Below are positions 46,017 through 58,769 of a DNA stretch of 64,000 nucleotides, in pieces. Source of the stretch: Osedax fenrisi (Eukaryota > Annelida > Polychaeta > Sabellida > Siboglinidae); NCBI GenBank assembly GCA_964019155.1, contig OZ025241.1, positions 60,856,698 through 60,920,697 on the forward strand, written 5' to 3'. Each line of letters opens with the position of its first letter. Position 1 is the stretch's first letter. The notes below the pieces were generated by a model. The model saw nothing but the letters and a program-made list of their open reading frames with translations. It was not told the origin of the DNA and did not search any database. The position numbers were made by a program, and so were the translations under genes.

Positions 46017-46630
46017 GTTGTAAAAATAGGTGTAACATGGTGTATATACACCATTTATATTGTATAGTTGTAATACTTTATAATAATATTAATTTTTAAT
46101 GAACTAAATAAATAAATACTATATATTTACTTAAATTTTATATTAATTATTATAATATTTTACTTTTAATTTTAATATATTTATTAAATTAGTACTAATA
46201 TAAATTAATTATAAATTATTATTTTAATTCTATATTTAGTTTAATATTCTGTTTTTAATAAATAAGTTATTATTTTAACTTTCATATTTTATTGAATAAT
46301 CATTATAGTATTTTACAAAATCAAAATTATTTTATTCAAGTTTCACTGTGAATAAAAATTATAATCATAATTATATTGATAATTAAGAAAATACAAATAG
46401 TGATGTATATACACTATTTTTTTATTTTGTTTGTTACTAGAAAAGTTGTATTTATAGTTGGAGACCGATACATATGCACTATATTTTATGTTGGGTTAAT
46501 ATTGGACAAGGTGTAATTATAGGTGGAGATTGATGCATATGCACTATTTTTTATTTTGGGTTTATAATAGACAAATTGTAATTATAGGTGGATATTGGTG
46601 TATATGCACTAGTTTTTATTTGCTCACAAT
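46017..46630 (+). repeat. Tandem repeat with ATGCACTATTTTTTATTTT, ~66-bp period
   Basis: At 46437-46630 three units share TGTAATTATAGGTGGAGATT and ATATGCACTATTTTTTATTT. Weaker relatives (GGTGTA.ATACACCATTTAT) lie at 46030 and, beyond the inserted TIR element, at 45060. No gene in this stretch. Confidence 0.7.
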
Positions 46631-47264
46631 GCACCCATATTTATAACTTTGTAAATACGCTATTTGCATACCATGTTTACACTTAATTTGGTTTCTTGGG
46701 TGTCTAATACTGTAGTATTAGAAATTGCAATGTGCTTTGTAAACAATTTCGCCTATTGATTTTGATTAACTGCTTGAGCATACGATTTTTTAGATAATTA
46801 TGAGTTAAATAATGTTATCGATTTTAGAATACTTTCATTGTTTTTTTATCAATGATATACAATTGTGTATATTTAATTCATTAGATACTGATGACTAATA
46901 ATTATAACAATTATAACCAGTGATAATTAATAATAACTGGTAAAAGTAAACTTAAAAAACTGAGATGTTAATATGTCAACGATGTATTTAGGTGGACTAT
47001 TATTATTAGGAACTTTAATTTAATAATATTCGCATCATGTAGATAACAAGATTAACATGTAGGCAATAATAATAATATTACGACTACTAATCCTACAACT
47101 AATAATATTATTTTGTGTGCAATCTTTTGTACATATTCTACAGTTTAAAGACAATAAGTAATTGTATACTTTACGTAAATTAAATAATACTTCAATTCAA
47201 TTTACCTACATATATGAATCCTTATTTATGCATATAAATATGCATATAAATATGCATATAAATA

Positions 47265-47296
<32 letters not shown>
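46631..47296. other. AT-rich spacer ending in (TA)n
   Basis: No exon signal. CATATAAATATG is repeated at 47229-47265 and is followed by a TA array that touches the LINE at 47297. Confidence 0.4.
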
Positions 47297-47300
<4 letters not shown>

Positions 47301-48405
47301 CTATAGGGGTCCCACAAGGTTCTGTCCTAGGCCCACTTCTATTCTCCATATATATAGCACCTATACGGTCTATTATATCCAAATTCCCTAACGTTTTCTA
47401 TCATATATATGCTGACGATATCCAACTCTACTCATTCCTCTCTGTTTCTAATCCAGATAATTCTCAACTAATTGCGTGTGCCTCCTCTATTAAATACTGG
47501 CTTCTCTCCAATAACCTTTTACTAAATACTTCAAAAACTGCCCTCCTCAATATACCTACGAACTCCCCATCATTCCCTTATTTTTATCTTGACAACATTC
47601 TTATTTCACCTTCCAATTCAGTCCTCAATCTTGGTGTTATTTTCGACTCTGATCTATCTTTTTCCAGCCATATTTCTAAAATTTCTAAAGCAGCTAATTA
47701 TCATTTATTTAGAATCAAATGTATCCGTAAACATATTATTCGTCCCCTATGTGCTGTCCTTATTAATTCACTTGTAATTTCTCGTATTGATTATTGTTCT
47801 TCTTTATTATATATCCTTCCTGCTTCTTCAATCACCCCATTAAATAGAATCATCAGATCATCTATACGATCCATTTTCAATATTAAACTATCTGACCATT
47901 CCTATACTGACTCATTTCAAATTATACCAAACTGGTTTCCCTATAGAAAACGATCTCTAATTAGACTCCTTTCTATTAACCATACATCTATATATTTTAC
48001 ATTCCTTCATATATATTTGACCTACTTTTAATTCGCTCCACCACCCACAATACACGTTCAACTTCCAGTATCAATCTAATTATCCCACAGCCATCCTCCC
48101 TTAAATTCCAGAAACGCTCTTTCTCCTACATTGTCCCATCTATCTGGAATGCACTTCCTTCATCTATAAGATCTATTCAATCTCCCACCTCCTTTAATTC
48201 TCATCTCAAGTCATATTTATCCAGTATCTAATTTCATTATATTATTATTAACTTTTATATTTTATTATTATTACTTCCACATTGTTAGTTAGTTTATTTC
48301 ACTTTGTTGTTGTGGTTGTTTTATTTATATTATTTATTTTACGTGCACTTACGAGGAGTGTTATCACTTTGTAACGGTGCCTAATAAACTATATTTCATC
48401 ATCAT
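47297..48405 (+). pseudogene. 5'-truncated CR1/L2-like LINE
   Basis: It starts inside RT motif B ([20 protein letters not shown]) directly after a TA array. It continues in one frame through YADDIQLYS (47408), [16 protein letters not shown] and [18 protein letters not shown] to a stop near 48031. A frameshift at about 48010-48030 moves the rest to the frame reading FQKRSFSYIVPSIWNALPSS, which ends in LKSYLSSI. The 3' UTR ends CCTAATAAACTATATTTC(ATC)n. The frame upstream of 47297 comes from the microsatellite and is not part of the protein. The C-terminus is close to that of the LINE at 14735-15700. Confidence 0.88.
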
Positions 48406-49510
48406 ATATATATATGTGTGTGTTGTATATTATATATTGTTATAATAAATATTATGTAATTCATTTTTAAATATAAAATAAACTGATTTAGATATTTAAT
48501 TATCTACTAAATTCTTAACACTGCATATTATTATATAGTGTTATCAAATATATTAAAGTAAATTATGATAATAACTTATAAATTTAAGTTTTATAAAAAA
48601 TCCTCTATTTAGCATTGTATATTATGTTATAAATTATTTTTTAAAATGTAATTGACGTGTTTATAAAAATAGGTAGGATATTAAAAATACATATTAAATA
48701 TGTAACTACAATATTTTTAACTCTATAGTTTCATTTAATTAAATTTAAAATATTATAATATACCATTATAGGTATATACTTTATACACTATATTCATATA
48801 CCTATATATTATGTGTATTACCCACATATGTGCAGATAATATTTAATATATTATACATTCTATGTATTCTAATATAACATTGAGTATATCGTCATTATTG
48901 TACTATGTACTATAACCTGTATACTATGTCAGTAATATATACTATGTACACATTTCATAATATTTGGATGCATATTTTAAAATCAGTCTATAATATATTT
49001 AATAAGTATATATGATATCAAAAACTATGTAGTATATAGTTATATTAATATTATTTTTGTTGCAAATATGTTTTTAAAATAAAATATATAATGTTATTTA
49101 ATTTTTGATTTTTTTTCAAATTATATTGAAATTATATTAGTATTTATAGAAAACTTTTATTTATGTATTGTTGATAATAATGTGAGTTTAAATATTTGCC
49201 ATTTTTTGGAAATTATATAAATTTAATTTCCAAATATATAATATAAATATATTTTTGGAATATATTTCTTTAGGTCCTATATTAAAATTCAAATAATTAA
49301 CAAATATCAATTATTTTCATACTATTATGTTTCGATTCAATATTAATATAAGTTAATAATTTAAAAATAAAAAGTTTACACAGAAATGCCAAGCCCCTCT
49401 ATATACACTTGAAATAATGTAAAAAATAAATAATCATGTAATGCCAGGTATAATTTGTATCTCTATATACATACATACTAAATAACCGAAATAGACTAGC
49501 AGTACCAACC

Positions 49511-49546
<36 letters not shown>

Positions 49547-49729
49547 TATATGTATTAAATACTTATACTCATATAATATTATATCGTCGACCTGTCTAGT
49601 ATTTAAATACATAATTGTTTTGCACTATTCAACAATAAACATTAATTAATAAATATTTAATAAATATTTAATTTAAGAAATTTGTTACCTACATACAACA
49701 CGCGCGAGCACACACAAATATACGTATAT

Positions 49730-49777
<48 letters not shown>

Positions 49778-51585
49778 GCACTCACATACATACACACACT
49801 CACACTCATACACACACTCACACTCATACATATACACACATGAGGTGAGTAGACTATGTGTAACACATTCTAATTAATGTTCACATTGTACACATGTACT
49901 GTTTATTATATTGATACGTGTGGTTCTTGTGATAGCATTCTATATATTAGATTTATTGATTCGATATATTTGTGTATTAAAAATTCGAGTAATTTTCATA
50001 AAACAACAGAAATGTTATTTCTGATATAATTATGTATATAAATGATTATAAAATTATATCAACAATTATCATTATATAATAAATGAAAATAGAAGTTTTA
50101 CTCTACTTATTTCAATATTGATATAAACATATTCTATACTGAGTAAATACATAGGATAAATTGGTATTTTAGAATCATGAATCATCAATTTGATGATTTC
50201 GCGCTTCCCTAATTATTTATCTAAACAAAAAAATGTACACCAAAGTTGCCTAGAAATATAATTTATATATACAACATATATGTCCTATTACGTTTATTAA
50301 GATTGAGCCTACTTAACGTCCGGATGATGTTGTCCGCTCGCTATCTCTGCAATGGTTACTTTTATACTCCGAACTATATACTTTTCTGTGGTTTATTTAA
50401 TTATAATTCAATGATTTACATCTAGGAATCAAAGATATAAAGAATATATATTTATTTATCAAATATAAATATATTCATATTTTTTAATTTATTTATATGT
50501 AAATATTTTATAAAAATTACGAATTTATAAAAAATTTAGATTGAATTGTATAATATTTTTTTATATTATTGATGTCAACATTCCAAATAATATAATATAT
50601 ATTATACTATATTATTATATTATATAATCATATTGAAATCATTGATTTAAAAACGAGTTGTATATACTGATTTCTATATCAAATTAAAATGTTTACTCCT
50701 GGACCATTATGCAATATATAGAATATTCCTATAGGATAAAATATATATATATATATAGGATAAAATCACTCAAGCGTAAAATACATATTTCGTAAAATAT
50801 GTGTTACCATACGTCCTATCCTTGATTGTATTCAATCACGAATTTTGTATTTTAAGTTTGATAAATGTTTTAAATGTTTATTATAATCAGTTATATTTCA
50901 AATATTCGTAATATGTATAATAATTTAATGTAATTTAATTATAATTATTATTTAAATTAAATATAATATCAATTATATTTTTAAATACTATATAATCACA
51001 TACAATATAATAAAAGTGTTATTTGTATATAACTATCACATATTTATTTATTATGTAATATTATAATACAGTCAACTCTTGACATATTATTAGATTAATT
51101 AGCATCTCTATATATCAGAAACTAAGTTAACTCGGAATTTTACAAATACTAGTTTGGTTTTGTATCGATATAAATACATGTAAAATAACTCGATATATCT
51201 AAACATTTCATCGTTACATTTACTTTCTCGTGAGTTGAAAGTATATTTGAAAGTAGCTATTAATAGGTGAGAGTATACATAAAATAATATAGAATTATGG
51301 GTAGAATATAAAATTATAAATATTAGCCGGTATAATTACGCATTATAGACAATATATTTAGATATAAAATTTACATGTAACATTGTATATATTTATAAAA
51401 AAAATATTTAATTAATTATAATAATGTATTTTTACATCGAATCGATACATTAAAATACATTTATAAATAAGTTAAATAATCTAATATTCATTTAATATTC
51501 ATTTATATAATATTATATTATTATTATTAATTAATATGTAAATACTTAATTTACATGATGTTATGACACATATTACATGAGTTAT
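48406..51585. other. Gene-free AT-rich region
   Basis: No exon, RT or TIR signal recognised. Microsatellites include TA at 49511-49545 and a compound CA/TA/CACTCATA array at 49710-49840. A small balanced patch at 50295-50350 has no frame support. Confidence 0.5.
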
Positions 51586-51795
51586 CAACGTCTACATAAA
51601 CGTCTATATTAACGTCTATATTAAAGTCTACATTAACATCCACATTAAAGTCTACATTAACGTCTACATTAACGTATAAATTAACGTATACATAAAAGTA
51701 TACATAAACATATACATTAACGTACCCATTAACATCTACATTAAAGTCTACATTAACGTCCACAGTAGCGTCTATAGATGTCTACATTAACGTGT
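51586..51795. repeat. 12-bp minisatellite (ACGTCTACATTA)
   Basis: About 17 units of ACGTCTACATTA and variants (AAAGTCTACATT, ACGTATACATAA). The 12-base period keeps a minus-strand frame open (VNVDVNVDFN-like), which is an artefact. Confidence 0.9.
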
Positions 51796-52005
51796 ATATC
51801 ACCAACATCTTGCCACGACACAGTTAGCCATATCAATTATACTCTCCTGTACACTGTACCATGTACGACATGCGTAGTATATTATACCAGTCGTGTTGTA
51901 CTGATGCAGAGTAGTGGCTCTAACTCGAGAAGCCATGGTTGTCGTTAACGAATGGTTGACATTCACATAATAGTACGTATATTATATGTATTATGCAATA
52001 TATTA

Positions 52006-52050
<45 letters not shown>

Positions 52051-52144
52051 TATTAACTTATATAAATAATGTTAGGTATTTTAATTTTAATTCACATTAT
52101 AAAACATTAAACATTACATATATACATATATGACACACACACAT

Positions 52145-52183
<39 letters not shown>

Positions 52184-53039
52184 TATAATACATACATATA
52201 CGTACAATGTATATACGTCGTACATAGATTGTACATCTTGCATGTAATTATATACACATGTACACCTCAATGAACACGCCACATAAGCATACATAATTAC
52301 ATGTATACATATATTATATAATTATATATTTATATATGAATCTCACAATAATCATAACTTTATACTATTTTTTAAGGATTATTATAATTAACTTATTTCA
52401 ATAGTATATATATAGAAAATTAACACATTTCATCTCATGATTACTTTACATTATTAATTAATAGTTATTTATTAAACATATTAATTATATTATAAACATA
52501 TTAATTATACATTTAAAATAGTATTTTTTAAATTAAATTTACATTGATATCGTTAACAATTTTCTAGAGCATTACATTAGCGCATGTATGCTTTTTTGTT
52601 GGTCAATTTTAGAATATACTTTAATAATATATATATTATAATAGAATATATTCTATTTGATGGTATTACTTTTTATATTCTCTTAGAATTAACTGTTAAC
52701 ATATATAAGTTAACATAAACGTATATTATAAGTTTTTACCTATGTAAGTTATAAAATATAAATAAATTTAATATATATATATATCATATACTTTACTCTT
52801 TGTCCGCTGCTCCTCGCCTCCAGCGTAGAATGAGTTAACACATTAACAGCTGCATAAATATGAATGTAACATTAAAAAATATTTATAAATATATCCTAAT
52901 AGATTACAAATATATCTTGTCACAATTTAAAAAATAAAAAATAATTAATCAAGTATACTTATACTTAATATATATTATTGAAACTAATTGTAAAACTAAA
53001 TTAAATCATATTAACAACATTAACTAAGATTAAATAATA
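51796..53039. other. Spacer with a moderate-GC patch
   Basis: 51800-51960 is less AT-rich and holds partial palindromes (CTGTACACTGTACCATGTAC), but no convincing exon. Thereafter TA and CA microsatellites (52020-52200) and AT-rich DNA. GTCCGCTGCTCCTCGCCTCC at 52801 is an isolated GC-rich word. Confidence 0.4.
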
Positions 53040-55845
53040 ACTTATATATATATATATAACTCAGAAGGGTGTTATTGAAAAATCAATTAAGCAAATATGT
53101 TTGAGCTTATGATATCTTCATCATAGTTAGTGATCCTAAAACTAAAACGGAGGAAAACTGTATAAAAATATCTATAATAATTAAACAAAATAAAAAATTG
53201 ATAACATATGTAAATAGAATTTTGTGATAAAAACAGTTAAAAGTAGAGAATAACATAATAAACTAAAGATATAATATAAAATGCTAAGTAAAATAATAAA
53301 ACGCTTTAAAAACAGTTGAAGAATTTCGATAAAATTCTTCCCGAACCTTCTATTGATTCTTTAATACTGGCGGTCTTCAATATTTTCCAGGTATTTGAAG
53401 GAAAATTCATCTCTATGTTGATAATTTGGTTTCCCGAGTACCAATAGCCCAAATAACCAACACAGAAGGGAATTACATATTCGAGGTTGTGATACTTTTC
53501 TATCTTCCTGTTAGCAGCAGATGTATCCATGTTTGTAATCGAGTCGTAGGGAATTGTGATGTTGACAAAATAACATGAGTTATTAAATTTGATAACAAGA
53601 TCCGGTTTTAAATTATCTAGTGAGATGTACCTAGTATCGTACTCAATATCACATTCATCTAGGAACTTAGTTAGTACTCCAAGGATGATACTTATGTCTT
53701 TCTGTCATCATTTTTAGTGATGCAGTACACATATTCAATATATGCATCGTCGTTTCATCCTTGGAGTAGCATTGCCTACATTTTTTATCTGTTGAGCCTG
53801 GAAAAGCTTTTATTGGAAGAGTCTGAGTTCTAGCCATGTGCCAATAGTTCCAGGATTTGAAAGATAGTGTCGATTCTTGTGATATTAGCTATGTGATTAC
53901 CTTAGAATTTGCATCCTGGGATAAACACTCAGCTACACTGCCTTGTAATGGAAGTTCCACGAATTTTCTGCTCCATTGCTTTCTCATCGCAAGTCGCATG
54001 CTTTTGACAACCTTAGCAGGAGTGGAGCAGATATCATCGATGGCTATGATTATGTTCACATCGCATATATCAATGCGAGCTCCAAGGTGTGTTGCTGCAT
54101 GTCGAGTGCGCGTCTAAAGATTAGCACATTTGCTATAAAATCTATAACTTCTATATATATATATATAATTTGCTATAAAATCTATAACTTCTATATATAT
54201 ATATAACTCAGAAGGGTGTTATTGAAAAATCAATTAAGCAAATATATAACCCATGCGTTTGGCTACCGGATAGAAATTCAGTGTATTTCATGCTCATGTC
54301 TGATAGCACAATTTAGGGTTTTGATAGTTGGCGATTAGCAATTGAGGATATCATATTATCCCTAGAAGATAGTAATTGCGTTGCTTTAGATATTATCCAA
54401 ATATCTACTTCTTGGCTGATTTTACCAATCCCCAGGCTGCCAATATTTCTGTCAGCATAGAAAAATGGAGTAGCAACATTGCCTGGAGTATTAGTATTAT
54501 ATCTTAGGAACTGTTTTATATATTTATCCAGATTGTAGATACTTTCCTTCATGACTCGTCCAGATGAGAGCTCATGGGATAGAGAGGGGTTAATTGACTT
54601 CTCAAAACTTCTATTTTTTGCATGTAGTTAGTCCAGAGTATGAACGTTGATTAAGTTGAGCAGTTATATCAGTAGTAACATTAAACAAGAACTTAGATCC
54701 AATTGGTATACCCAAGAATCTTTCAAATTCGCCAATATGGAGAGTTTTAATAAATTCTTGACCCAACATAAACTGCCGATCTTAAATAACCCCCTTGTTG
54801 AAAGAAATGCTAGTGCATTTTCTAGGATTGAACTTGAGGCCGATACTACGAGAAACTTCCAGTATTCCATCTAGTGCCGACATCATTTCCTCATGAGATC
54901 CAGTGATTATTGTTAAATTATCTGCGTAAGCTGTAAGTTTGGCTTTAGATCCGAATAGGTCATAACCAGCTATTTCAATTGCTTTTCATATGATAGGATT
55001 AGAAGCAAGATTATAAATTGGTGATAAACAATCGCCCTGTCTTACTCCGGAAGTTGGTTGGACCATAACATCTTTGTATTCACATATTGTATTAGTATAC
55101 ATGTCTTTCAATATGGCCGAGGTATGAACAGGCAAAGGAAGTGATTCAAATAACTTATTTAATGTCGAATGTGGTAACGAACCAAATGCGTTAGCCAAAT
55201 CAAGCCATATAATATGTAGATCATCGTGCCTTTTCTTCGCTTCTGTAATGGCTGATTCGAGTAGGAAAGTATGTTCTTGTATCCCCTTCAATCCGGGTAA
55301 AAATCCTTTTTGTTGAGAGGATATCCATTCATTTGACACAGCGACCTTAATTATTCGGTTGGATAGTATCCCAGAGTATATCTTATACATAGTAGGAAGT
55401 AGGCTGATGGGACGGAAATTATAAGGTAGTAAGTTCTGCCTTTGTTATGTATAAGAATAGTCTTGCTGATTTTCCAACACGCAGGTATTCCAATTCTGTG
55501 CACAGCTTTTAATATTGTTTCAAGTAATAGTGCTTTTTTGTCCAGTAGTTTAAGGTGTAAATACTCAATCTTGTCTTTTCCTGGAGAGGTATTTTTAGCC
55601 TTCTTAAGCTTTTTCATTATTTCCGATTTTGTATGAGGAGCGGATAACATATTAATTTCATCAGTATTAATCGTATTCCAATGGATATGTGTATATGGCT
55701 GAGAGCTGGAAGTATAATCTTGAGGATTTGTAAATTCTTTCAAGTGATTTATCGACCCAGTATATTCCTCGTTTTTATGGCCTAATATCTTTCTAACTGC
55801 TTTTCTAGGAAATCTCTGATATAGTGACTGGATGCGTTCCATATA
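53040..55845 (-). pseudogene. R2/NeSL-like LINE with restriction-like endonuclease
   Basis: Reads leftward. MERIQSLYQRFPRKAVRKI and KKLKKAKNTSPGKDKIEY (RT start, from about 55842) come first. QKGFLPGLKGIQEHTFLLES, IIWLDLANAFGSLPHSTL (motif A), TSGVRQGDCLSP (motif B) and AYADNLTIITGS (motif C, about 54921; the second Asp is Asn) follow. TPFFYADRNIGSLGIGKI (about 54450) is next. After an interruption come ARTQTLPIKAF and CRQCYSKDETTMHILNMC (CCHC knuckle, about 53780). Last come LKPDLVI and FVNITIPYDSITNMDTSAAN with RKIEKYHNL (PD-(D/E)XK-type endonuclease). This domain order is that of R2/NeSL-type elements, which lack an APE endonuclease. Frameshifts and the YADN change make it inactive. It is not in rDNA. 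Confidence 0.87.
54121..54245. repeat. Insertion in the R2-like LINE, with duplicated 45-bp word
   Basis: A 35-bp unit (TTGCTATAAAATCTATAACT + TA) is repeated twice. It is followed by AACTCAGAAGGGTGTTATTG and AAAAATCAATTAAGCAAATA, the same ~45 bp found at 53056-53099 below the endonuclease end. The stretch interrupts the protein between the TPFFYADR block and the zinc-knuckle block. Confidence 0.7.
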
Positions 55846-55993
55846 TATATATATATATATATATAGCATACATACTATTAATATATGATTTGATAATCTA
55901 TTACATCAAAATTAAAATATTTCATATTAGATACTATAATATTATATACGCTATATGATAGATGATGATATACCGTGTATTTGACTGTAATTC

Positions 55994-56037
<44 letters not shown>

Positions 56038-56469
56038 ATTCAGTATTGAAAGTACTATAATATTCTAAATAATAAACAGTATTTTAATACTAGGTATATA
56101 GGATAAATATGATATAATTCTTTTTTTAATCATCCTTCAAAATCATGTAGGTGAACTATTGAATATATCTACAAGAATTCTATAATTCTATAATCGTATA
56201 CACCGTATATTCAAATGTATAGGTAATATAATTACATATAAAACCATCGAGAATAATTCGATATATACATTATTATACTTATTTTAATTAATTATTAAAA
56301 TAAGTTATGAAAATATGTGTAATTGGACGGCCGATTGCTTTATAAGCACAGTTCGCAGTCCGAAAACCGAAAAATGTAAAAATGTATGTATGTAATTACA
56401 TAGACAATATAGAATGTGAAAGTTTTATTTCATGGTAATTAAAAGTTATGTTGATTTTTAAATCATATA
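55846..56469. other. AT-rich spacer with (TA)n arrays
   Basis: A TA array abuts the R2-like LINE, and another lies at about 56000-56030. A small GC-richer patch at 56325-56375 (ACGGCCGATTGC) has no frame support. Confidence 0.4.
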
Positions 56470-57003
56470 GGGGAGAGTGCTCTAATATCGACATGCACGT
56501 AATATCGACACCCTAGAGATCTCCTAGAATATAATGCCAATCAAAAAATAATGAATGTATGAAATATTAATCAATATCATTATAATTCATATAAGTATAA
56601 TTTTTTTTTATAATATTTATATTTTTTTAATTATAATCAAAAAACTGATTTTTTCGTTACAACTCAAATAACTAAATTTATAAAATTTTTGTAGTACAAT
56701 ATCGATTCCCAATTATTTAAAAATATAGGTATTTTAAATATTTTAAATAAATCTTATAGATCTTATTATATTTTACAATGTGATGGAAATAATTTGTATT
56801 TTTCATAATTTGTTACAAAGTAGTTATAAAATATCGACACTCATGTTATCTCAGAGTTGAACAAAATAAATTAAATTTTAAAATAGTTATTATATGTATA
56901 TATCTAATTTATACTTATCAATAAAATTTGGAAATATTTAATTGAGAAATAATAAAGTTATGGTGATTTATTGTTAGGGTATCGGTATTCGAGTACTCTC
57001 CCC
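56470..57003. mobile_element. Non-autonomous TIR element, ATATCGACAC type
   Basis: A 534-bp element with ends GGGGAGAGTGCTC and GAGTACTCTCCCC, flanked by TA on both sides (56468-56469 and 57004-57005). TAATATCGACATGC, TAATATCGACACCC, AAATATCGACACTC and GGGTATCGGTATTCG are the repeated words. TAGAGATCTCCTAGAATATAA sits where the related elements have TATCTCAG.AAC.ATAA. It is the clearest member of the family for the target duplication. Confidence 0.75.
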
Positions 57004-57120
57004 TAAAGATATATTCATAATAGGTTATATTTATTTCTACTTTTATATTACATATATGTATTAATAATATATATATTATAATTTTAAAATTAAATGTGTA
57101 ATTAACAAAGTTATGTTTAG

Positions 57121-57172
<52 letters not shown>
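57121..57172. repeat. (TA)n microsatellite abutting the SINE
   Basis: About 50 bp of pure TA directly before the SINE head. Confidence 0.95.
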
Positions 57173-57176
<4 letters not shown>

Positions 57177-57476
57177 AACTGCTTGTATGGCTCAGTTGGC
57201 TAAGGCATCAGACACACAAGCAGTAGGACACGGGTTCGAGACTCGTCCGGACCATTAATCAATGTTATAAAATGGGTCTTAAAATATTATTTAGAAGTGA
57301 TCTTATATAATTGTGTATAAATAAATGATCGGCTCGCGTGGTTAAAAACATGGATGCCTTAACATGAGAGCGGCTTCGAAGTGACATTAGAGCCATATGG
57401 TTATAAGTGAAAACGCCATCTAAGTTCCTAGATGGGATTAAAGGACTCCACCAATTAAAAATAACAATACAAAAAT
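57177..57476 (+). mobile_element. tRNA-derived SINE, complete-looking copy
   Basis: The head (57181-57253) has a pol III A box (TGGCTCAGTTGGCTAAGGC) and B box (GGGTTCGAGACTCG) with a paired T arm. The acceptor stem does not pair, so it is not a working tRNA. The middle block (ATGGGTCTTAAAATATTATT) recurs at 24584-24672. The tail (GAGCCATATGG.TATAAGTGA and GGACTCCACCAATTA) recurs at 2592-2680 and 25779-25868. This copy ends at a TA array, consistent with insertion in or next to (TA)n. Confidence 0.85.
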
Positions 57477-57769
57477 ATATATATATAATAGGGCAGCCTT
57501 TATAAAAGTCTAAGACATACATAATGTATATCCACAAAAGGCTATAGAAATTTGAATGGAATTATGTATAAAAAAACTTATATTACATTGTAAAGTATAT
57601 TTTCATATACTATATTACTCCAATAATTATAATAATATAAGTATAATATAATAATTATTTAGTAATAATTAAAATTATAGTTAATTAATTAATAACCTAA
57701 ATTATTATTACCGAAGAATAACTTTTTTTCCAATAGATATTATTTTAAATATTATATATATAATAGATA

Positions 57770-58700
57770 TTCTTAGAATGGGTTAACAAAATATTACCCT
57801 CGGGTAGTATTAATTAACATAGCATTACCCTCGGGTAGCATATATCAACGTAAATATGTGTATCGGCGTTAATCTAACTCGCGATATTAAATGTTATTGA
57901 ATCGCAGGAATCGCAGCCACCACACGTGTGATTCGCGCTAAATTATGCATACTCGATAAGCACCCGAACTACGCTGCAATACACGATACCAATACCACTC
58001 TGCAATACACGACACCGATACCACGTGACAATAAACGATACCACGTGACGATACCGATACCACGTGACGACACCAATACTACATGACCACGACGACTTAC
58101 AATATAACAATGCACGTATTAAATACGGTCACGCGATTCGATAGCTATCCCAAGGACAGGTGCCCGAAGGACATGGCCTCGTGATAGTATCGCGACGCGG
58201 CGCATTCGCTAATGGGATGTACGGAGCGGAGACTGCTAAGTGATGTAGCGCATTGTTCTTATCGCGGCTTTTAGGAGGCTGGAAGCACCGCCTACCTAGG
58301 CGATGCATAATTAAACGGCACGGCTAGTCAGACGAACAATAGCACCAATGTACACTGTTAATATAAGGTACACTATACACTGATAATATAAGCTACAATG
58401 TACACTGTTAATATAAATAACAATGTACCGCCGAAGATGGGCGGTGATTCTGAGCTAGCGTAAATCGATGGTATGTTTATGGAGAATAGATTATATAGAT
58501 ACTACTACAACCGTTTACCCAAACATCACCGCTATATCCTAGATAACCTAGCCTTAACCTAGCTAACTATAATAATGCTAACTCTCCACTTTACGGCTAT
58601 CTTCTATACATAGCCTTAACCTCGTCAATGTTAATGATGCTTAACACCTGCAAACCCACTGTATCCTACAATGACTTAAGCTAATGATATATCATTACTC
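57770..58700. other. GC-richer island, no gene recognised
   Basis: Composition is clearly richer in G+C than its surroundings, with CpG-containing words. A TACCCTCGGGTAG palindrome appears twice (57796-57838). A ~30-bp unit (CAATGTACACTGTTAATATA) repeats three times at 58347-58420. No long frame, exon or known RNA is recognised. It could be a promoter, a non-coding gene or an old GC-rich repeat. Confidence 0.5.
57923..58066. promoter_or_regulatory. Cluster of CACGTG E-boxes
   Basis: CACGTG occurs at 57923, 58022, 58042 and 58061. The last three lie in an imperfect ~20-bp tandem repeat of ACGATACCACGTGACGATAC type. CACGTG is the core site of many bHLH factors. Regulatory function is inferred. 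Confidence 0.4.
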
Positions 58701-58708
58701 TAAAAAAA

Positions 58709-58751
<43 letters not shown>

Positions 58752-58769
58752 ATGTTTATATATACCATA

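Noticed and set aside
47162..47296. N-terminal 45 residues of the 289-residue ORF
   Set aside because: They come from CATATAAATATG repeats and (TA)n; the LINE homology starts at about 47297.
57181..57253. Functional tRNA gene
   Set aside because: A and B boxes are present but the acceptor stem does not pair, and the sequence continues into a repeated SINE body.
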